64,000 bases of DNA from Burkholderiales bacterium (GTDB taxonomy: Bacteria; Pseudomonadota; Gammaproteobacteria; Burkholderiales; SG8-41): the NCBI GenBank assembly GCA_030684405.1, contig JAUXYA010000008.1, forward strand, positions 1 through 64,000, in the 5' to 3' direction. Within the stretch, counting starts at the first letter, position 1, and every line of letters begins with the position of its first letter. Positions 58,780 to 64,000 of the stretch are shown here, one piece after another. Below the pieces are notes generated by a model. It had not been told where the DNA came from. It saw only the letters and a program-made list of their open reading frames with translations, and ran no database searches. Position numbers and translations under genes: made by a program.

Positions 58780-59643
58780 ATGCAGCCCGACGCCGAGTTC
58801 GTCACCACCGGACACATGCTGTACCCCGAAATCTTCAAGTCGATGGAGCGTATCCGCTGGAGCATGGCTGATGACGTGCCCTGGGACCGCTTCGACAGCA
58901 ACCTGCTCTCCGAGGAGCAGGCGCTGACGATCAAGATGAACGCGATCACCGAGTGGGCAGCACTGCCGGCCACCGAGATGTTCCTGCGCGACAACCGCCA
59001 CGACAGCGATTTTTCCGCCTTCATGTCGGTATGGTTTTATGAAGAGCAGAAACATTCTCTGGTGCTGATAGATTACCTGCGGCGCTTCCGCCCCGAACTC
59101 GCGCCGACGCCGGAAGAGCTGCATGCCGTGCGTTTCGAATTCGACCCGGCGCCGCCACTGGAAACGCTGATGCTGCATTTCTGCGGCGAAATCCGCCTCA
59201 ACCACTGGTACCGCTGCGCGATGGAATGGCACACCGAGCCAGTGATCAGGAAAATTTACAGGCTGATCTCGCGCGACGAAGCACGCCACGGCGGCGCTTA
59301 CCTGCAGTATATGAAGCGCGCGCTGAACAGCGTCGGCAATCCCGCGCGTGCGGCCTTCGCCAAGGTTGGCGTATTGATGGCCAGTTCGGGGCGCAGTGGC
59401 AAGCCACTGCACCCGACCAACCTGCATGTCAACAAGGCGCTGTTCCCCAATGACACGGTTCAGAGCCGGCTGCCCGACCCCGCGTGGCTTGAGCGCTGGC
59501 TCGATGAGCAGATCCGTTTCAACAGCGACTGGGAGCAGAAGGTGGTGAAGGTCATCCTGCACAACCTGTCGCTGCTCTTCGGCCGCAGCTTCGAATCGGT
59601 GAAGGATCTCAACCGTTTCCGCAAGGAAATTGCTGCAGCCTGA
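58780..59643 (+). CDS. Ferritin-like diiron protein, acyl-ACP desaturase-like
   Basis: About 287 residues. Helical protein with the two expected iron motifs: WFYEEQKHSLV (ExxH) and ISRDEARHGG (ExxH), plus NAITEWAALPATEMFL and HFCGEIRLNHWYRCAMEWH with further Glu/His. This resembles the soluble acyl-ACP desaturase (FA_desaturase_2) and its ferritin-like kin. An acyl-chain oxidation role would suit the neighbouring lipid operon. ATG 58780 has GGAG six bases upstream; a longer TTG start would overlap the photolyase end. Confidence 0.8.
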   Translation: MQPDAEFVTTGHMLYPEIFKSMERIRWSMADDVPWDRFDSNLLSEEQALTIKMNAITEWAALPATEMFLRDNRHDSDFSAFMSVWFYEEQKHSLVLIDYLRRFRPELAPTPEELHAVRFEFDPAPPLETLMLHFCGEIRLNHWYRCAMEWHTEPVIRKIYRLISRDEARHGGAYLQYMKRALNSVGNPARAAFAKVGVLMASSGRSGKPLHPTNLHVNKALFPNDTVQSRLPDPAWLERWLDEQIRFNSDWEQKVVKVILHNLSLLFGRSFESVKDLNRFRKEIAAA

Positions 59644-59699
59644 AGCACCGCGGTCGCGGGGTTTGTCGCGGACTTCCTGGCCGCGTAGACTGCCGGGCC

Positions 59700-60197
59700 A
59701 TGCACAACACCCCTGCATACGAGCAGCATATCTGCGCCCCGGAGGAAGCAGCGGCGCGGATTGCCCGATTTCCGCGGCCGCTGGTGTTTACCAACGGCGT
59801 GTTCGACATCCTGCACCGCGGCCATGTCACCTATCTCGCCCAGGCACGAGCACTGGGCGCAAGCCTGGTCGTCGCGCTGAACAGTGATGCCTCCGTAAAA
59901 CGCCTCGGCAAGGGCGATGACCGCCCGCTGAACCCGTTGGCCGACCGCGCAGCCGTGGTGGCAGCGCTCGCCAGCGTTGACCTCGTCTCCTGGTTCGACA
60001 CCGACACGCCGCTGGATCTGATACTCGCGCTGAAGCCCGATGTGCTGGTCAAAGGCGGCGACTGGCCCCCCGAGGCCATCGTCGGCGCGCGCGAAGTGCA
60101 GGGCTGGGGTGGCAGCGTACATTCGATCGCCTTTGCTCATCAGCGCTCAACCACTGGGCTTCTACAGCGCGTGCGCTTGGTCACACCAAATAAGTGA
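59700..60197 (+). CDS. rfaE2: D-glycero-beta-D-manno-heptose 1-phosphate adenylyltransferase
   Basis: 165-residue nucleotidyltransferase equal to the C-terminal half of HldE. FTNGVFDILHRGHVTYLAQAR holds the HxGH ATP site, VVALNSDASVKRLGKG the substrate site, and PDVLVKGGDWPPEAIVGA the family close. It makes ADP-heptose for the LPS inner core. In betaproteobacteria it is usually downstream of birA-coaX-SPOR; here it is convergent with them. A gap of 56 nt separates it from the diiron gene. Confidence 0.93.
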   Translation: MHNTPAYEQHICAPEEAAARIARFPRPLVFTNGVFDILHRGHVTYLAQARALGASLVVALNSDASVKRLGKGDDRPLNPLADRAAVVAALASVDLVSWFDTDTPLDLILALKPDVLVKGGDWPPEAIVGAREVQGWGGSVHSIAFAHQRSTTGLLQRVRLVTPNK

Positions 60198-60234
60198 ACA
60201 CTTACAAATCGCCGGCACTCAGCGCGCGATAAAC

Positions 60235-60273
60235 TATAAATTATTGTTTTTATTAATATTTTTATGAATTTTC
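60235..60273. repeat. AT-rich island, copy 5 (TATAAATTATTGTTTTTA core)
   Basis: Lies in the convergent gap between rfaE2 and the SPOR gene and covers the SPOR stop codon. It starts TATAAATTATTGTTTTTA and ends ATGAATTTTC, matching both blocks of the 5708-5736 island, but with ten more bases between them. Confidence 0.5.
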
Positions 60274-60939
60274 CGGTGCAGGGCAAGCCGCCGCCTTAAT
60301 CTCGGTTGCCGGAAAATCGCGTTGCAGTTCGGTCAGACGAGCCACCGTGGCCGGATCCGGTTCACGCAGGTAGAAGGTCACCTGTTTCAGCAGTTTCTCC
60401 CGTCGCACGATGCTTGCCGAACGCACGCCGCGCTGGCGCAGACGCTCAAGTTCGGTCCTCGCCGCCTCCTCGTTCTTGAACAGCCCCAGCGATATCGCGT
60501 TGCGCCAGGGCCCGGCATCCTGGACCACGAAAAATTCCTCGACGCCCAGAGACTTCAATTCGGCCACCTTGCGATCGACCTCGGCCCGGGTCTTCAGTGG
60601 CGGCATGTGCACCCAGTAACCGTCGACATCGGCAGTCCGCCGTTGCATCGTGTCCGGCGGCAGAACCAGCAGCGCGAGTGCGGCCTCGGCGCGCGTCGCC
60701 TCCGCGCTGCTGAACGGACTCCACTCGAGGCAGGCCGCCGGCGCCACAGCAGATCCGCTCGCAGGAGCCGGACCCGCCGGACGCGGGGTTACCGTGCCTG
60801 CGGCAACGGTCCTGATCCGCTCCGGGCTGATCTGCAGCAGCGCGATCTGTGCCGCGGCCTCGTCATTTACACCCGCCAGATGGTGATAGGCGAAAAATCC
60901 GAGGTTTGCGAGCAACAGCAGGAGCAGCAGTATTCTCAT
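60262..60939 (-). CDS. SPOR-domain membrane protein
   Basis: 225 residues. One N-terminal helix MRILLLLLLLANLGFFAYH, a Pro/Ala-rich linker (TVTPRPAGPAPASGSAVAP), and a C-terminal SPOR domain (YWVHMPPLKTRAEVDRKVAELKSLGVEEFFVV; NAISLGLFKNEEAARTELERLRQRGV) that binds denuded septal glycan. Follows coaX by 7 nt. The stop lies in an AT-rich island. Confidence 0.85.
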   Translation of the reverse strand: MRILLLLLLLANLGFFAYHHLAGVNDEAAAQIALLQISPERIRTVAAGTVTPRPAGPAPASGSAVAPAACLEWSPFSSAEATRAEAALALLVLPPDTMQRRTADVDGYWVHMPPLKTRAEVDRKVAELKSLGVEEFFVVQDAGPWRNAISLGLFKNEEAARTELERLRQRGVRSASIVRREKLLKQVTFYLREPDPATVARLTELQRDFPATEIKAAACPAPENS

Positions 60940-60946
60940 ATCCGGT

Positions 60947-61681
60947 TCAGCCTGCGGACTGCGCAGCAATGCGCGCCAGTCCTTCGAGCACCAGATTATC
61001 CACAACCGTGACCTGCGCGTTAAGCCGTTTTTCCACCAGCGGCGCATCGCCGCCGGACAACAGCACCGGCGGGGGCGAGCCGTTGATTTCACCGAGATAC
61101 TTCGCCACGCGCTCGACCGCGCCCGCCAGCGCATTCACCGCGCCGCTGAAGATCGCGTCACCGGTATTGTCGGGGAAATAGCTGAACGCGCCGTCCCGCT
61201 GCGCAAGCCGCGCCGTATCCCGGGCCAGTGATTCACGCATCAGGCGTGCGCCGGGAAGAATGCAGCCGCCGAGAAACACACCGTCGCCGCCGAGCGCATC
61301 GACGGTCATTGTGGTGCCGGCATTAACCACCACGCAGGCGGCGCCGGTAAGCTGCCAAGCGCCAACCAGCGCAGCCCAGCGGTCGGGACCCAGTGACGAG
61401 GGATCGGCATAGCTGCTGCGCACCCCGCATTGCGCCGCGGAGGACACCAGCCAGCGCGGAGGCGCTGCGGATGCCGGCAGCGCCTCCGCGATCGCCTCAC
61501 GCTCGGCGTCACCCGCCACGCAGGACACGAGAGTGCGTCCGATCGCAGGGAGACCTGCAAATTCCGCAGCCAGCGCTGCTGGCTCAGTGGTCGCCACCCA
61601 GCCCTGGCGCAGCCACTCCCCATCGCTGCTGCAACCCCACTTGATGCGCGTGTTGCCGGCATCGATCAGCAGCAGGTTCAT
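60947..61681 (-). CDS. coaX: Type III pantothenate kinase
   Basis: 244 residues. ASKHA fold with phosphate loop LLIDAGNTRIKWG, GPDRWAALVGAW, VVNAGTTMTVDAL and GAFSYFPDNTGDAI. It starts CoA synthesis, the pathway finished by coaE at 12.5 kb. ATG 61681 overlaps the birA stop (ATGA), the usual pairing. Confidence 0.95.
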   Translation of the reverse strand: MNLLLIDAGNTRIKWGCSSDGEWLRQGWVATTEPAALAAEFAGLPAIGRTLVSCVAGDAEREAIAEALPASAAPPRWLVSSAAQCGVRSSYADPSSLGPDRWAALVGAWQLTGAACVVVNAGTTMTVDALGGDGVFLGGCILPGARLMRESLARDTARLAQRDGAFSYFPDNTGDAIFSGAVNALAGAVERVAKYLGEINGSPPPVLLSGGDAPLVEKRLNAQVTVVDNLVLEGLARIAAQSAG

Positions 61682-62661
61682 GGCGCAATCTCCCCGCGCA
61701 GGCTCAACTCGCCGCTGTGGAAGCCTTGCACGCCGGCCGCCGTTTCCAGCAGCAGGACGCCGTCGTCGGCAACGCCGCGCGCAATGCCGGCGAGCGACTC
61801 CCCGTCCGGCAGCAGCAGGCGCACGCGGCGATCCTGGTGCGCGTGCAGCTGCTGCCATTCCGCACGCAACGGCGAAAATCCGTTTTGCGCAAACGATCCG
61901 AGCACGCAGGAAAGCTCTGCCAGCATCCGCGCGAGCAGCGCATTGCGGTCCACCGCGTTTCCGGTAGCCGATTCAAGGTCCGTGAGCGGCTGGTCCACCT
62001 GGTCCGCGACGCGCGAGTCCGCACAGACATTGACACCGATTCCGATCACCGCTGCGCTGGGCCCCAGCACATCGCCCTGCATTTCGATGAGAATGCCGGA
62101 GAGCTTGCCGGAAGGCAGCACCACGTCGTTTGGCCATTTCAGGGCAACCCCGGTGGCACCGGCCGCGCGCAGCGTCCGCGCCAGCGCCAGTCCCACGGCG
62201 AGGCTGAGGCCCGCAAGTTCGCGCGCACCCTGGGCAAAGCGCCACAGCAACGAGAACGTCAGCGTGCTGCCCACCGCGGAGCGCCAGGTCCGGCCGCGAC
62301 GGCCCCGCCCCGCGGTCTGCGCTTCTGCCGCCAGCACCAGTCCCGAAGGCGCGCCCGCGGCAGCCCGCTGCATCAGCCGGGTGTTGGTCGAATCGATGCT
62401 GTCAATCACCTCGATCACGAATGTTGCGGATTGCGGTCCCAGCAGGCCCGACACCGCGCCGGCGTCAAGCAGCGACAACGGGCGGGACAGGCGGTAGCCA
62501 CGGCCCCGCACCTTCTCGACCTGAAATCCCGCCCCGGCAATGTCGCGGATGCCGTACCACACAGCGCTGCGGGTCACCCCCAGGGTCTGCGCAATCGCCT
62601 CGCCGGAATGGAAACCACCGTCGGCCAGTGCGCGCAGAGTTTTGAAAGCCATGGTGTTCAT
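61678..62661 (-). CDS. birA: Biotin--protein ligase and biotin operon repressor
   Basis: 327 residues. An N-terminal winged helix (FHSGEAIAQTLGVTRSAVWYGI) shows it is the two-function form, then the ligase: SIDSTNTRLMQ, AAEAQTAGRGRRGRTWRS with the biotin-AMP loop GRGRRGR, KWPNDVVLPSGKLSGILIE and a C-terminal SH3-like domain. ATG 62661 or 62652 (MNTMAF). The open frame further upstream is antisense to the Crp/Fnr gene. Confidence 0.95.
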   Translation of the reverse strand: MNTMAFKTLRALADGGFHSGEAIAQTLGVTRSAVWYGIRDIAGAGFQVEKVRGRGYRLSRPLSLLDAGAVSGLLGPQSATFVIEVIDSIDSTNTRLMQRAAAGAPSGLVLAAEAQTAGRGRRGRTWRSAVGSTLTFSLLWRFAQGARELAGLSLAVGLALARTLRAAGATGVALKWPNDVVLPSGKLSGILIEMQGDVLGPSAAVIGIGVNVCADSRVADQVDQPLTDLESATGNAVDRNALLARMLAELSCVLGSFAQNGFSPLRAEWQQLHAHQDRRVRLLLPDGESLAGIARGVADDGVLLLETAAGVQGFHSGELSLRGEIAP

Positions 62662-62751
62662 GGGCCAAGGATAGCCGATTGCACCATGGGCATGCCGCCC
62701 GCCGCTGCACTGACGGCCTACCATCGAGCCTGGGCTAGAATCGGCGGCATC

Positions 62752-63432
62752 ATGCAACCCGCCGCACCGGATATCGCGCGCGCCCTTGAGCTGTTCGCAC
62801 CGCTGCGCGATGCGCCAGAGGACTGCATCGCAGGACTGCGCACGGACTCGCAGCTTCTGCACGCGTCCGCAGGCACGCGCCTGTTCGACGAGCAGGCGCG
62901 CTGCTCGGCCTTTCCCCTGCTGCTCGAAGGCTTCATCCGCGTGTCCAAGATCAGCTCCCAGGGCCGTGAAATCCTGCTCTACCGCGTCGCGCCGGGAGAG
63001 AGCTGTGTGCTGAGCAGCAGTTGCCTGCTCGGTCGCTCCGACTACACTGCCACCGGCATCGCCGAGACGGCCGTGACGCTGATCGCGGTGCCCCTGCCAC
63101 TCTACGATCGGCTGCTCGCCAGTCATGAACCGTTTCGCCGCCACGTTTTCGAGTTGTTCGCAATGCGGCTCGCCGAGCTCACGCTGCTGATCGAGGAAGT
63201 GGCCTTCCGGCGCCTTGACCAGCGCCTCGCCGCCCTGCTGCTCGCCCGCGGGCCGGTGTTGCATGCAACCCACCAAGCTCTTGCCGACGAACTCGGCAGC
63301 GTGCGCGAAATGGTCAGCCGCTTGCTCGGCAACTTCGCCGAACGTGACCTGGTGCGTCTGCGCCGGGAACAGGTGGAGGTCATTGATGGCGGCGGCCTCA
63401 AACAGCTCGCCGAAGGAAAAAAATGGAATTAA
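62752..63432 (+). CDS. Crp/Fnr-family regulator with conserved cysteines
   Basis: 226 residues: cyclic-nucleotide-binding-like domain (10-130), dimer helix, and a C-terminal helix-turn-helix THQALADELGSVREMVSRLLGNF. Cysteines are at positions 25, 51, 85 and 91, the last two in GESCVLSSSCLLG, which I recall as conserved in a branch next to DUF2892 genes. No cAMP-binding Arg/Ser set is evident, so a redox, persulfide or haem signal is more likely. ATG 62752 directly precedes the family N terminus; TAGAAT at 62736 is a possible -10. Confidence 0.85.
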   Translation: MQPAAPDIARALELFAPLRDAPEDCIAGLRTDSQLLHASAGTRLFDEQARCSAFPLLLEGFIRVSKISSQGREILLYRVAPGESCVLSSSCLLGRSDYTATGIAETAVTLIAVPLPLYDRLLASHEPFRRHVFELFAMRLAELTLLIEEVAFRRLDQRLAALLLARGPVLHATHQALADELGSVREMVSRLLGNFAERDLVRLRREQVEVIDGGGLKQLAEGKKWN

Positions 63433-63447
63433 ACCAATTGGTTGTAG

Positions 63448-63490
63448 TGTAACTCCGGTTACAGACAACAGCCGGCGCAGCGCCTAGGAT
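63448..63490 (+). promoter_or_regulatory. Class II Crp/Fnr-type promoter of the DUF2892 gene
   Basis: TGTAACTCCGGTTACA (63448-63463) is a perfect 6-bp inverted repeat with a 4-bp centre, flanked by TTGT and ACAA. A -10 box TAGGAT lies at 63485-63490 and CAGACA fills the -35 place at 17 bp. With the start near 63497, the operator centre (63455.5) falls at -41.5, the standard class II activation position. Confidence 0.75.
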
Positions 63491-63496
63491 GCCCTT

Positions 63497-63510
63497 ATGG
63501 CATATGCCAT
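63497..63510. promoter_or_regulatory. 14-bp palindrome ATGGCATATGCCAT in the DUF2892 leader
   Basis: A perfect 14-bp palindrome lies between the predicted start of transcription and the GGAG ribosome site. It could be a second operator or a small RNA hairpin; no evidence decides. Confidence 0.35.
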
Positions 63511-63531
63511 GTTCACTGCGGAGAATGAGCC

Positions 63532-63729
63532 ATGAAATCCAACGTCGGCGGCATCGACAAGATATTGCGCATCGTCGCAGGGCTCGCCCTGCTGTCCCTG
63601 CTCTTCATTCTTGAAGGCAGCGCGCGCTGGTGGGGGCTGATCGGGCTTCTGCCGTTGCTGACCGGCACACTGGGCTGGTGCCCGGCCTACACGCTGGTCG
63701 GCATCAACACCTGCCCGGCGAAACGCTGA
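63532..63729 (+). CDS. DUF2892 (YgaP-type) membrane protein
   Basis: 65 residues. NVGGIDKILRIVAGLALLSLLF, then WWGLIGLLPLLTGTLGWCPAYTLVGINTCPAKR: two membrane helices with two conserved cysteines (GWCP, NTCP) near the second helix. The same domain is the membrane part of the rhodanese YgaP. GGAG seven bases upstream fixes ATG 63532. The Crp/Fnr operator just upstream implies joint control by its neighbour. Confidence 0.9.
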   Translation: MKSNVGGIDKILRIVAGLALLSLLFILEGSARWWGLIGLLPLLTGTLGWCPAYTLVGINTCPAKR

Positions 63730-63840
63730 ACAGGCGCCGCGTTCCTGCCGGCCTCGAAATTTTCAGCAAGGCCGGCAGCGCCGGGCTTTTCTTTCGTCCA
63801 CGCACTCCGCGGGACGGCACGAGGCGTTAACATTCCGGCA

Positions 63841-64000
63841 ATGAAACCCCAGATCATCGCCATCGGCGGCGCCGCCTTGCCGCTGGAACAGGACAACTTG
63901 CTGCTGGTCGACTATTTCCTGAAGCAGACGCGCAAGCGCAAGCCCCGCGTCTGTTTCATTGGCACCGCGCACGGCGACGCCGAGGCCGGTCGGCTGCGCT
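63841..64000 (+). CDS. Peptidase E-like (S51) protein, partial
   Basis: The first 53 residues before the right edge: MKPQIIAIGGAALPLEQDNL, then FLKQTRKRKPRVCFIGTAHGDAEA. The IIAIGG start and PRVCFIGTA strand match the class-I-glutaminase-like fold of peptidase E/cyanophycinase. The nucleophile region lies outside the window, so activity cannot be judged. Confidence 0.7.
   Translation, partial: MKPQIIAIGGAALPLEQDNLLLVDYFLKQTRKRKPRVCFIGTAHGDAEAGRLR

Noticed and set aside
62662-63468. Extension of the birA frame antisense to the Crp/Fnr gene, and the reverse case at 61717-62751
   Set aside because: Both are high-GC shadows of well-supported genes; family N termini lie at 62661 and 62752.

Overview
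The window is one GC-rich (roughly 60-65%, by eye) chromosomal stretch of a betaproteobacterium. The evidence is gene order: rplS-trmD-rimM-rpsP next to ffh; pilC-pilD-coaE-zapD-yacG; a complete mraZ-to-lpxC division and cell-wall cluster followed by dciA, an M23 peptidase and secA; rsmI-lpoA-yraN-diaA-dolP; and birA-coaX-SPOR-rfaE2. MurE carries the DNPR motif for meso-diaminopimelate, and LpxC and an LpoA-type lipoprotein indicate a Gram-negative envelope. I cannot name the genus.

Layout. 0-1.8 kb: sulfolactate sulfo-lyase-like suyAB (suyB runs off the left edge) facing a GntR/UTRA regulator. 1.8-5.6 kb: a periplasmic TPR-like protein and the rpsP-rimM-trmD-rplS operon. 5.7-10.2 kb: nitroreductase, ffh, a CcsA-like protein and a CNNM/CBS transporter. 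10.3-14 kb: pilC, pilD, coaE, zapD. 14.0-15.7 kb: a 1.8-kb islet of foreign-looking DNA (decayed tyrosine integrase, a small inverted-repeat element, an AT-richer membrane-protein gene, an unexplained non-coding patch) that splits zapD from yacG. 15.7-24.5 kb: yacG, a Nudix-ThiE fusion, a DUF815 ATPase, argJ, secA, M23 peptidase, dciA, lpxC. 24.6-42.2 kb: ftsZ back to mraZ, all on the minus strand and mostly translationally coupled, headed by a clear sigma70 promoter overlapped by a three-box MraZ operator. 42.5-43.0 kb: RNase P RNA with an enlarged P12 region. 43.0-48.3 kb: a ChaC-like gene, pyrC, rsmI, then lpoA-yraN-diaA-dolP.

48.3-59.6 kb is the most interesting part. A nine-gene minus-strand operon (FolE2, FAD oxidoreductase, DUF1365, cyclopropane-fatty-acid-synthase-like methyltransferase, chalcone-isomerase-like protein, MFS permease, DUF3833 lipoprotein, SDR, SnoaL-like) and a plus-strand operon (MerR-B12 regulator, DUF2256 mini-protein, FeS-type photolyase, diiron desaturase-like protein) share one 196-bp divergent control region. 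That region carries four copies of a TTGG(A/T)CA half-site laid over a good promoter. The MerR protein keeps the cobalamin ligands expected of CarH/LitR photoreceptors, so this reads as a light-controlled membrane-lipid and DNA-protection regulon.

59.7-64 kb: rfaE2, a SPOR protein, coaX, birA, then a cysteine-bearing Crp/Fnr regulator beside a DUF2892 gene with a symmetric operator exactly at -41.5, and the start of an S51 (peptidase E-like) gene at the right edge. I found no rRNA or tRNA gene, CRISPR array or intact transposon.
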